From: Eriocheir sinensis
Lineage: Eukaryota; Arthropoda; Malacostraca; Decapoda; Varunidae
DNA length: 64,000 bases
Direction of reading: 5' to 3'
Assembly: GCF_024679095.1 (NCBI RefSeq)
Contig: NW_026112137.1
Location: forward strand, 131,001 to 195,000
Notes under the pieces: model-generated
Told to the model about the DNA's origin: nothing
What the model saw: only the letters and a program-made list of their open reading frames with translations
Database searches by the model: none
Made by a program: the position numbers and the translations under genes
Part shown: positions 12,889 to 26,044 of the stretch, in pieces
How the letters are laid out: the number at the start of each line of letters is the position of its first letter
Position numbering within the stretch: the stretch's first letter is position 1

Positions 12889-13361
12889 CTAAGTCTATAT
12901 ATACCAAGTCAAGTCACTCTGCTTCAAAACTGCGACCGGTACGCGCAGGAGGCGGTTTTGGGGCGGAGCAGCGGGATGACGTCACTTGGAGCCAAAAAAA
13001 AAATACCCGCCAGTTCAGTGGTGACTAAGTTGGGGCCGTATGTGCACTCTGGATGTGCATTCTCGCCTTCTTTCACAGCGCGTTCAGGCAAGCCACTGAC
13101 GAAAAAATATGTTTTTATTGTGCTATTGCGTGACTGTAATTTCAATGCCTACAAACGGCGGTGTGGGGTGTGAAGGAGGGCATGTTGAAGTGATTGATTT
13201 AAATTAGTCCGCCTTTCCTCGTTTTCTCTAAATCCCTGTTTCTACATTCTCTATAATTCTCTTATAGTTTGGCTCCAAGCAGTGTCACGCATAAACCACG
13301 CCTCGGCCGTGTCTCCTCCCACAAACCTGCGTATGACTTGACTTGGTGTATATAGACTTAG
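12889..13361. mobile_element. MITE-4 with long inverted ends
   Basis: The left end CTAAGTCTATATATACCAAG and right end CTTGGTGTATATAGACTTAG are inverted copies. The similarity continues inward about 100 bp to TTGGAGCC / GGCTCCAA. About 473 bp overall. No transposase is inside. Confidence 0.7.
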
Positions 13362-13490
13362 CTTCCCACCACAGGCTCAAAGGAAGCGATGGAGTTGAGC
13401 ACCGCAGCCACGCTCAGCTATAGTGGATGCACCCAGCTTTAACTTCACCTTTATATTGCACTAATGTAAATATATTTTTTCTCTCTATAG

Positions 13491-13547
13491 GGGAGTGATG
13501 ACAAAGGCCACGAGGGACCGGACGACAAAGCAGAAATGAGAGATCTG
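13491..13547 (+). CDS. Astacin gene exon A: acidic propeptide
   Basis: Acceptor CTCTCTATAG and donor CTG/GTGAGT, phase 0 at both ends. Encodes 19 charged residues. No start codon or signal peptide, so at least one exon lies upstream. Confidence 0.75.
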
Positions 13548-14861
13548 GTGAGTCTGAATAAAATTACAATGAATACGTAAGCACTCCGCAATACATAGTT
13601 TCATCACTCTTGTCTTCCTGTCAGCTATTCCGAATATTCTTTTATTCTTTCCTCTGTTTTTTTCATTAAGACACGAGACTTCATGGAAACCAATCCTAGT
13701 GTTGTTAACGGCCACCAAGTCTTTGAAGGAGACATGGTCTTGACGGAGAGCCAGTGGCGAGCGGTCAGGGAGAGGAAGGCCATTGCAGACCTCTCAGCGC
13801 GCTGGCCTCAACAGGGCGGCTTCCCCACCGTGCCCTACTACCTCGACACTACCGACTGTATGTAAAAACTATGTTTCCATTCACAAGCAGACAAAGACGA
13901 GCGTACAGGATGGTCGGTATTACAAGACACTTTCGCTTCTCACATCATCTATTTCTAAAGGCCAAAGAGTGGGTCAGTCGGGTTCTAATGAGTGTTTCTT
14001 GAGGTTCACGATACAGAAGAAGGGTCAAACTACCACCAGGGTCATAAAACTACTCCTGGAAATGCCCACAACTCTTACGAAAGCCTTGTCAAATATGTGT
14101 TTTTGGGAGGCGAAATGTCTTGTAATACGACCCTTATAAGAGTATTTGGCCTACTATCGAGATGTGTTAACATACTCAAAAGAACCTGAATTATAAATCT
14201 CGATTGTATACGATAGTTCAGTAACACGGCCAGTCTCTTTCTTCATACCATAAAAAAATGTTTGTTTTCGGTTTTCACCTCGGACTCAGCCGTCACCGTG
14301 GCTGCCATAAATGCAGCGATTGCTCACTGGGAGCAAAACACCTGCATCAGATTCCAGCTCACGTCCAACCTCGCTCAACGGCACGTCAGGTTTTTTGAAG
14401 GGTCTGGATGCTGGTCGTATGTCGGCATGCTGGCCCAGAATGGACAAGACATTTCTATTGGAAGTGGCTGCAAAGAAGTAAGTATACTATGGTAATATTA
14501 TGTCGTAACACAATAAATTATATAGTTACTATACTGCCCTTCCCAATACCGCTCACTCTACACTGGTTCTGCTCCCATGACATACTCTGTTCCCTCAACA
14601 TTTAAAACTTATGCCACTTGGTTTAACTGTCTTTCCATGCCTCTACTGATTCCTTGCATTAAACCTTCCCATGAAGTCTTCTCCAAGAAACCTTCCTCTT
14701 TTAAGAAACCATACGAAAGTAAATGAAATTCAGGAGTCGCAGCTGTCTGCACAGAAGATGACAGCACCACAAAAACATTACCATTGATAACTAAATAATA
14801 AATAGTAATAATAAGAGATGAGATAATGATGAATAACAATAACAAAAAAAATGGTAGTTAT

Positions 14862-14918
<57 letters not shown>

Positions 14919-17900
14919 TTATTTAGTTGGCAGAGGCTTGACAAAGTCTTAATAACATCGTTCTCCTCGACGCGGGTCAGCTCGGCATTGTCGCCCATGA
15001 GATCGGCCACGCCATTGGGTTCGTGCACGAGCAGAGTCGCCCCGACCGTGACGACTATGTGGTCATCAATTACGGCAACATCCAAACTGGCAAGGAAAAC
15101 AACTTCAATAAGTACAGCACGTCAGTGGTCAACACCTACGGCATACCATACGACTACTCATCCGACATGCACTACGGTTCTACGGTGAGGGACTTTGCAT
15201 GAGTATGGTTTCCTTCTTATCATGATGACTATACGTTCCCTTATTGTAAAACGTCTCGTCGTCTCTGGGCCAGTTTTACAGTCCAATACAGCAAGTTTGT
15301 GAGCTCCCCTACCTAACGGGGGCTTCGTGGTGCAGTGGTTAGCACACTCGGCTCACAATCGAGAGAGCCCGGGTTCGATTCCCGGGCGGAGTGGAAAAAT
15401 TTGGGCGGCTTTTCTGATACCCTACGCCCCTGTCCACCTAGCAGTGAATCGGTACCAGGTATTAATCGGGGTTGTGTCCCGTCTCTTGGGGTCTGTTCCC
15501 TTCTATAATTCCTTCCCCTTCTGTCTCTATCCGGCATATGACCACAGATGTTGCGCCGACTAAACCAAACTTTCCTTTTCCCCAACCAAACACAAAATAC
15601 GACGAAAATTCCTTGTAGCTCTTGTTGATATAAAAAGGTGGAGGGAATTTTAGGAAACTACACAGGAAATCTCTTTATTAGTATATCATGTAATGAGTAG
15701 AAATAGCGGATCATTGTAGTGGATATGGTTTGGTTTGGGCGCTTACAATGACAGAGGGCCAGTTTCACAGTTCCCCATGATGGGTTCGTAAGCTCCCAAA
15801 CCAATACCAGAGCCTTCGAAATTTCCTTGTATAGTGTCTGGTGTTTATATTTAAGTTCACAAATTTTATGAAACTATACAGGAAAAGTCTTGTGTATTTG
15901 GTGTGGCATCGAAGACCTCACCATTTTGGATTGTATGGGATTCTATAGTTTGGTTCAGGCTGTTACGAAGACACTGTGTTGGACTGTGAAATCGGCTCAG
16001 AGTGTTGGACTGTCGAACTGGCCCTTAACTCCCCGCAGCAGACTCTCCCCTTGACACATTTTTCAGGGCTTCACCAACAACGGCAAGTCGACCATCGCCA
16101 CCCTATATCCCTTGGCGCAGGAGCTCATCGGCCAGCGCACGGGACTATCTCACAGGGACAAACTATTGGCCAACACCATGTACGGCTGCATCAGTGAGTA
16201 TGATATATGAGTAATTAAGGGGCAAATTTTCCGTCGATCTTTAGTCAAACCACGATTTCCGCTGGTGTGGTTCTCATTTGTTTCTTGTTATTGCTGCTGA
16301 TGATGATGGTGAGTAATACCGTCGTCCTTCGGTGAAATCTACCGTAGCTTTGGAAGATCGTGGACACGTCAGAAAACCACGGAAATATGAGAACCACGCC
16401 AGCGGAAATCGTGGTTTGACTGAAGATCCACGGAAAATTTGCCCAGTGTAATAGCCCCTTAACTCGGTAGCTGCGGGGATCATGTTTCCTAAAGGCCCTT
16501 CCATCTAAGCGAGAAAAATGAGAAAAAATCAACACTCACGCAAACCATTTCATAATATATATCAATGCATTTGTTTATGCATCATCTATTTTTGGGGGTT
16601 TATATCATGGCAAAAATGTGGCCCGTCGCTGGTACACGGTAGAGCCACAAATTTGGCCTGTCGCTGCTACCGGGTTTAAAGAAAGGCGTGTCAGTGGAAG
16701 GGACAAACAATGAAACTCTAATGTAAGTAAGTCACGGCACATGCACAGTATTTTTTTATCCAGTTTCCCTTACCCAGATCTAGCTATGCTGTGGTATACG
16801 GTCACTGTTCTTCCCTGAAGTTGTGGCTGCCATTAATATTACTATAATTTACAAAATGAATTGCTTAATCTTCCTATTGATAAAAAAAGGGGTGTTATAT
16901 TGAACGTATTGGAGTTCTAATTTCCACGTACAATTTTTTTTTTTTTTTAGGCAAAGAAACAAGAGAGTTAAGTGTAAGAGTGCTGAGTTGTAGTTTTCAA
17001 TCTCCTTGGTAACAGAATAAATTTAATAAAATACTATATGAATTTGTGAAAAATGGTAGTTTCTGATTACTAAATACTTGATGCTCATTTATTGTTCGTT
17101 ATTTTTCTGTGGTATATTGTAAACACGGCCAATTGCTTTTCATCAGTTTTTAGTGCCCTGTTCTCTGCAGTAAACGTATCTGAAAGAATAAATTTTAATT
17201 TGAGGTTTATATGTATGATACATCAGTCTTAACCACTTAAATGTGGTTATGCTTTATCATAATTTGATCATTGCCTTGAAAGTCTTGTTATGACACACTT
17301 GCCATATTTTCTGTGTTACTGCTAAATACAATAACACAAATTGTCCCTAATGTTTGTCAGAGAGGCCTCAGAATTACCCTAAAAACTCCGCGCTTCTCGC
17401 GCTCCAACCACACAGCATTTTGAGCTGGGCTAAGACACCATCGCTTCTCACATCAACTATTTCTAAAGGTCAAAGAGGGGATCAATCTGGTTTTCATAAG
17501 TGTTTTTTTAAGGTTCATAGCACAGAAGGGTCAAACTACCACCAGGGTCATAAAACTACCCCTGGAAAGGCCTACAGCTCCTACGAAAGCCATGTCAAAT
17601 ATGTGAACTTGGGCGACGAAATGTTTTAAAATACGCCCAATAGCCCCAATGTTTCAAGGTCCTAAATACGCCCCTGGTCTCCAATCATTTACATTCCGCA
17701 GAAGTGTTGCCTCTCTGTTTCCTACCGATATTTTCATCCTGACTGCGAGGGGAGGAGGCATGCTATAAAAAAAAAGTCTGTTCAGAGCACGAAGTCGGTC
17801 CAAGGTGCGGCAGATTCCTGAATTCCCATGAGTGCGGCTCTGCCAGTTCGACCGCCAATTATCCGATTAGCACCGTCTCCCTACTTACCCACCCACAACC

Positions 17901-19504
17901 CACCTGTTTATCTCTCCCTCTCGACCCGGGGGAGGGACTTAAGGGGACACGCCGACCACCACCACCACCACCACTACCACCACCACCACCACCACCAAAA
18001 CGTGGCAACATGGGAAAAAATCGTTGCCACATGTCATAGAATTTATACAAATCGTTGTTATAATCCTAAACATCGACACTCATTGTACTATGTAGCTTCC
18101 TTTACTATATACAGAATATATAAGATATCACAAATAGCACAGGGATGGGAAATAAGAGAAAGACGCATGTACGAAGGTTGATTTGGCAGGATGGCTAGAG
18201 GTAAACGACGATACCAGCTCCACCCTGAACCGACTTCATGCTCTGAACAGACTATAACTGCATGCCTCCTCCCCTCCGCGGCCTCACACGACTTTGAACT
18301 CTTGCTCACTCCTATCCGAGCCAAATCCCTTATGCAAGTGTTAACCAGCATTTTCATTCCTTCGTCCCTCTCTTTCATAATGTCTGGAACAGCCTTCCTT
18401 GGTCTGTGTTTCCTCCTGTCTGTGACTTGAACTCCTTCCTATACTGAAAAATGAGCACGTTTGCTTACTCGGACTTATTGTAGGAATTGATCTTTTTTAC
18501 AAATAATGTTTATATCGCTCCTATTTTAACACTCGCCAGGCTTCAACCACCATTACTTTTTCGAACCGTTTCCATCGGCGAAGTATCCATGCACTTACCA
18601 TGCACTTTGAATTGGATGATGAAAAAATCCCATCGCGATAGGAAACAAACATGAATGCATATGGTAAGGTACTAGTATTAAATAATTTGACCGTCGACAC
18701 CAACTAAAATGATCAACAATTTTCATTTTTTATAGATAAGTGGCTTGCTGCTTGCGGAGTGAACGCCGACCCCTGCCAGAACGGCGGGTTTTATGGAAAT
18801 GGCTGCGCTTGTGTGTGTCCCTCGGGCACCTCAGGGGCCAACTGTCAGACAGTGACAGGAAACTACTACGGTGATTGGCCGCCCCTTTGCACACCTTGTC
18901 TCTGGAGCTCTCAGAATACTTGTTCTCTTTGTTCCTCTGTAGTGAGGAAGCACCTTACGATAGCTTGGCTCTTGGGATAAAAGAGGATAACAGTTCAACC
19001 TTCAATTACAGTGTAGTCCAAGAATTCCTCATTAAATCATATCTATAGCTCAGCGAACCTTTTTGAAAACTTGGAATGATCCAGTGACTATATAATCGTT
19101 CTTTTTCTAGTGGATTATGCAAAATCCGGCTGTTTCGGCATAACTGATGACACCAAACCTCGTCTTCCACAGACGAGTTGACGAATCCCTGCACTGAGAA
19201 AGTAACTCAGGAAGGCACCCTCACCTCGCCGGGCTATCCAAGCAACTACCCAAACAGTGAGTGAAAGATTTACATAGAAAATCAGACCACACAGACCCCA
19301 TGGTCCAGACTAGGTGGCCTGTCCCTAAACCTAAGTGCTTCTACATTAGTCAGATGGCTCCTAAACGTTGCATTTCATTTCTAGTTGATATTAAGTTGAA
19401 GGAAGTGACGGTCGAGCTTGTTTTTAAAGGAGTCAATCGTGTTACACTGAACCACTGAAGGTGGGAGCTTATTCCATTCTCGCACTACAACGTTGGTGAA
19501 GAAA

Positions 19505-19596
<92 letters not shown>

Positions 19597-22500
19597 TTGT
19601 GTGTGTGTGTGTCTTGTACAGAAGCCAGACACAGTGTGGGTGGGCGGGCTCCCTTTGTGTGGTGTTGTCTGTTCACCCTCTGTTCCGTTCTCCCTGCCCC
19701 GGCAGTCCAGTGCGTCAAGTGGATTGTAGCTCCTGCATGCCACGTGCCCCGAGTGACCTTCTCAGACTTTTACCTGTACGGAAAGGATCCCTACTGCGGC
19801 TCGACTACAGCGACGTGCTGCTACTTTGATGGTCTGGAGATCAGAACCGACAACTTGTACAACGGTGCAGTGTGAGTATACAAAGACCCTGCTCGCTCTG
19901 GCTTTTTTTTTTTTTTACGTGTACGCCTGTAGCGCCGGTAGGCTCTCTTGAGGGGCCTGGATGGAAGTCGGCCCCAGCTCGTCATGGCGCAGGGCAAGTT
20001 TTTATAGTGGCGCCATCTTCTCTTGGCTCATGCTGCCCCCCGGAACTCGTTCTTGATTCACTTGGACGGTTTCCTCTAGAGTCCGGGTTGATGGGTGGTC
20101 TTCAGGACAGCATGTGGGTAGTTTTAAGCCACTCGGCGGTGACTGAAAATCCGAGGTGGTAGCGTGGGGATTCGAACCCGCGTCGTCCTTCACGCGGTGA
20201 ATGTGGGCCCAGCACGCTACCACTCAGCCACCGCCTACCTGCCCCGTGACGGCGAGCAAGGCTTCCACTGTTACTCTTACTAGGCGTATTCACTTCTAAT
20301 TATTACGTAACAAGTTTAGTTTGTGATATTCCTTTGTGCCACTAAACTTGCACGATGGTGACCGTGACCACTCAAGTTCTTCCAATCCTCGGCAGGTATT
20401 GTGGCACGGACATCACTGCAGGCCAGACCTTCACCGGAACCGGTCAAGAGATGATTTTATACTTCAGGGCGATAAGTAATAATCTTCGCAGGGGATGGTC
20501 TGCCCAACTCACCTTTGTGCCGCAACCGGGATGCACGTAAGTGACAAAAAAGAGTGATGGGAGAGTCTCAGGACCAGTGAAGAGTAGAACCACATTTTTG
20601 CATTGTACCTTCATCAGCCTGTGTTTTTTTTTTACAACAAAGGAGACAGCTCAAGGGCACAAAATAAGGAAACAATAATAAAAAAAGCCCGTTACTCGCT
20701 GCTCCCAATTTATTCGTAGATCGCAAATATTTTCTATCCTAATGATTCCTTTATTTTTTTCTTCAGAACCACCACTACAGAAACCTCCACCACCACCACA
20801 GCAACAACAACCACCACTACAGAACCCACCACCACCACCACCACCACAGCAACAACCACCACTACAGAACCCACCACCACCACTACAGAACCCACCACCA
20901 CCACTACAGAACCCACTACCACCATTACAGAACCCACCACCACCACTACAGAACCCACCACCACCACTACAGAACCCACCACCACCACAGCAACAACCAC
21001 CACTACAGAACCCACCACCACCACTACAGAACCCACCACCACCACTACAGAACCCACCACCACCACTACAGAACCCACCACCACCACTACAGAACCCACC
21101 ACCACCATTACAGAACCCACCACCACCACTACAGAACCCACCACCACCACTACAGAACCCACCACCACTACAGAACCCACCACCACCACTACAGAACCCA
21201 CCACCACCACTACAGAACCCACCACCACCACTACAGAACCCACCACCACCACTACAGAACCCACCACCACCACTACAGAACCCACCACCACCACTACAGA
21301 ACCCACCACCACCATTACAGAACCCACCACCACCACAGAACCCACCACCACCACTACAGAACCCACCACCACCACTACAGAACCCACCACCACCACTACA
21401 GAACCCACCACCACCACTACAGAACCCACCACCACCACAGAACCCACCACCACCACTACAGAACCCACCACCACCACTACAGAACCCACCACCACCACTA
21501 CAGAACCCACCACCACCACTACAGAACCCACCACCACCACTACAGAACCCACCACCACCACCACCACCACCATTACAGAACCCACCACCACCACTACAGA
21601 ACCCACCACCACCACCACCACAGCAACAACAACCACCACTACAGAACCCACCACCACCACTACAAAACCCACCACCACCACCACCACCACTACAGAACCC
21701 ACCACCACCACTACAAAACCCACCACCAGCACCACCACTACAAAACCCACCACCAGAACCACCACTACAAAACCCACCACCAGAACCACCACTACAAAAC
21801 CCACCACCAGAACCACCACTACAAAACCCACCACCAGAACCACCACTACAAAACCCACCACCAGAACCACCACTACAAAACCCACCACCAGAACCACCAC
21901 TACAAAACCCACCACCAGAACCACCACTACAAAACCCACCACCAGAACCACCACTACAAAACCCACCACCAGAACCACCACTACAAAACCCACCACCAGA
22001 ACCACCACTAAAAAACCCACCACCACCACCCCGAGAGCAACAACCACCACTACTAAACCGACCACCACCACCACCAGCCCACCACCACCAAGATGTTTAA
22101 CTCAGGCATTCAACGGAGTGTTCTACTGGTCCTCCCCAGGCTTCGGGATTACCAACTACCCGAATAACTTTAACTGCGCACTGCGAGGAGTTTCGGTATG
22201 TGCCTTACTTTTTTGGCCGTGGTGGGTGAGGCAAGTAATAGCTCATTCCAGCGTCACAAAGCGTCCATGATATTACGAGACATGATATTCTATTCCAGAG
22301 GAGAAGAAAGCCGAGTTAGTGCACTGCCTAAGGTCATTGTTCTGTCTGCCATTCCTATTCGCTTGCGTTTCCATTTTATTGTTCAAATCAAGAATTACTG
22401 TTATAAAACGCCTTGACGCTGAGTATATCTAAGTAGTCAGGGCATACACTATATATCTCTCGCATTTCCTGGAAGCTGAGAAGATGGCGCCACTATAAAC

Positions 22501-22625
22501 ACTTGCCTGCGCCATGACGGGCTGGGGTCGACTACAATCCAGGCCCCTCAAGAGAGCCTACCGGCGCTATAGGTGTACACGTAAAAAAAAAAAAAAAAAG
22601 ACTTTCAAGTAAGAAAGTGCATTTT

Positions 22626-22689
<64 letters not shown>

Positions 22690-22841
22690 AAGAGGAAGGT
22701 ATCAGGACACCTCTTCTCATGTAATTGACTGCTCTTTTGGCCACCTCTTCGGACTCTTTACAGGAGCAGCGAGCAGCGGGCTATTTTTCTTTTTATTGTT
22801 TCCTTTTTTGTGTGCCCTTGTGCTGTCTCCTTTGCTGTAAA

Positions 22842-22934
<93 letters not shown>

Positions 22935-25900
22935 CTATAGTTATATATCCTCGAAACACGCCACTAACAATCTGACTCAGGCAGTATCACAGTGTCCACG
23001 ATAATAATTCCACTCGACGTAGTAGTGGAGTGATAAAAGGTGCGCCCAAGAGTTCAGGGTTTATGAAATGAATAAACTGCTCCGTTATTTTTGTAGCAAA
23101 CCCGCATACAGGCAAACAGGTCAGGGCTTATAGAAGTATTCCTTTGCTTGTTCAGACGACATCCATGTTGACGCTGAAACTGGAGAGGTTCACGCTGCAG
23201 GGAGCGCTGAGAAGATGTGTGGATGGCGTCGAGTTAACATTCTTGTACAATCGAACGACAACGTGAGTAGCGTGTGTGGTTTGTTGCTTGGGTGACTAAA
23301 GGTGTGAGTGTGCATGCTTAAGACATAGAGTAACAGGTGATGCCTTATACAGCGGAAAAGTTAGAAAGTTTCGTTTAGTCGGCGCAACATCTGTGGTCAT
23401 ATGCCGGAGAGGGACAGGAGGGGGAAGGAATTATAGAAGGCAACATCTGTGGTCATATGCCGGAGAGAGAGAGAGGGGAGGGAAGGAATTATAGGAGAAG
23501 GCAACATCTGTGGTCATATGCCGAAGAGAGACAGGAGGGGGAAGGAATTATAGGAGAAGGCAACATCTGTGGTCATATGCCGGAGAGAGACAGGAGGGGG
23601 AAGGAATTATAGGAGAAGGTAACATCTGTGGTCATATGCCGGAGAGAGACAGGAGGGGGAAGGAATTATAGGAGAAGGCAACATCTATGGTCATATGCCG
23701 GAGAGGGACAGGAGGGGGGAGGAATTATAGGAGAAGGCAACATCTGTGGTCATATGCCGGAGAGAGACAGGAGGGGGAAGGATTATAGGAGAAGGGAACA
23801 GACCCCAGGAGACGGGACACAACCCCCGATTAATACCTGGTATCCATTCACTGCTGGGTGGACAGGAGTGTAGGATATCGGAAAAACCGCCCCAATTTTT
23901 CCACTCCGCCCGGGAATCGAACCCGGGCTCTCTTGATTGTGAGCCGAGCGTGCTAATCACTGCACCACGAAGCTCCCCCTTTATACAGCGGCAGGTAAGG
24001 GTAGGTGTCAAGGGATGGTCCGCTTGTTTAATGGGTAGTTGTTGTATTAGTGTTAATGACTGGGGTGGGTGAAATGGTTGGGCGTTTTGTCCCTCGTCAC
24101 GGAGAGTTATGGTGTTATGGCGAGGTTTATAAATGGATGAAGGGCTTTAATAAGGGGGATATTCATAAGGTTTTGTTGGTAAGAGAACCGGGTAGGACAC
24201 GAAGTAATGGGTTTAAACTGGATAAATTCAGATTCAACAGGGACATAGGCAAAAATTGGTTTACTAACAGGGTGGTGTATGAGTGGAATAGGCCTAGCAC
24301 TCATGTGGTGAGTGCCAATACAATTGTCACATTCAAAAATAGATTAGATAACTTCATGGACAGCGATATTAGGTGGGGTTAGATACACGGGAGCTTAGGG
24401 TCAAAGGAGCTGCCTCGTACAGGCCTACCGGCTCTTGCAGACTCCTACGTTCTTATGTTCTTATATTAAGGAGGAAGAGCGGAGTGGGTTTCTATACTTA
24501 ATTCACATGTTTGGTTGACAACGAGAGATGGGAACGATGCCCAACGTTACCAGATTACCGTACGCATAACATTGTATTTTCCTGTTTCTGGGGTGGGTTT
24601 CATCATAGTGGTCTCCCAGACGTGGTGACGCCACGCGCAGTTGGGAGAATTTCTTGGGCGTGTTTCATCACCGCGCCACAAGCACTTCCAAGTTGGATTG
24701 GGGGCGGTCTTGGGAGAAACCATCGTTGCCAATCTTCCGCGTCGCTTTGACGTCTAATATGTCTTCAATTAACCTAAATTACACTTCTTATGTATAATTA
24801 TGGAATTATAAATATAAAAAATTGATATTTAGTTGAAATACAGCGATAGTATCTTCATTGTAAAGAATATGTGCACGTATTTTTGTTCCGTCTGCATCTT
24901 CAACGGCACCACGGTGTAAACAAACATTTAGTGAGTCGTGAGTAGACCCTGGCCACCTCGCCACCATGTCCCGCAGCTTGTACTGTGCATCAAATAACAC
25001 TTGCACATTGATGCTGTGGTAGTTCTTGCGGTTGACGTACACTTCTTCGTGGTCATGTGGGGCCACTATTCTTACGTGGGTGCCATCAACAGCACCCACC
25101 ACACCGAGAAAACCAGCAATTTCGGCAAACTCCGCCTTCATTCTCTGCTGCGCCCCCCGGTTTAAAGAGAAACCATTGAACCGCCTCATATTCTCTTGTG
25201 TCACGAGAACATCCACGGTCTGGGTGATGATTCTGCTGACTGTGGCCCGGGAAACTCCAAAGTCATCTGCGCTGCACTGCTGCATTTTCCCGGTGGCGAG
25301 GTATCGCAGAGTCAACGCCACTTTCAGCTCCGCTGTGACCGCACGGCTCCTCTCAGTCCTGTTGCCTGGCTTGGTAGCTTTCGTGATACATGTCCAATGT
25401 TTCTCGCACACCTGGGACTCCTTGAGCACACTTCCAAGGACTTGGGAACTTTAATGAAACCCACCCCCATAAATATTGCAAAAAAAAAAGAGCAACAATA
25501 ATTACCGCTTTTAACGATAATTATAAATGCATATCGTTATCTTTGTGGGTACGATAGTTTTTGGTCAGAAATCGGCAAAAACAATACGCCAAGTACGACA
25601 ATCTGGTAACGTTGACGATGCCACTACAGACGACGCTGGGTAGGCGGTGGCTGAGTGGTAGCGTGCTGGGCCCACATTCACCACGTGATGGACGACGCGA
25701 GTTCGAATCCCCACGCTACTACCTGGGATTTTTCAGTCACCGCCGAGTGGCTTAAAACTACCCACATGCTGTCCTGAAGACCACCCATCAACCCGGACTC
25801 TAGAGGAAACCGTCCAAGTGAATCAAGAAAGAGTTCCAGGGGGCAGCATGAGCCAAGAGAAGATGGCGCCACTATAAACACTTGCCTGCGCCATTATGGG

Positions 25901-25965
25901 GTGGGGCCGAACACCACCCAGACCCCGCAAGCGAGCCTCCTGTCGATATTGGCGTAGACGCAAAA

Positions 25966-26044
<79 letters not shown>

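Noticed and set aside
13389..13442. ATG after a TATA-like box as the astacin start
   Set aside because: The 17-codon ORF has no signal peptide and no donor in the right phase for exon A.
20742..22100. 452-codon Pro/Leu/Gln/Asn frame on + and 446-codon Val frame on -
   Set aside because: Shadows of the Thr-coding mucin exon. Splice phases on both sides select only the Thr frame.
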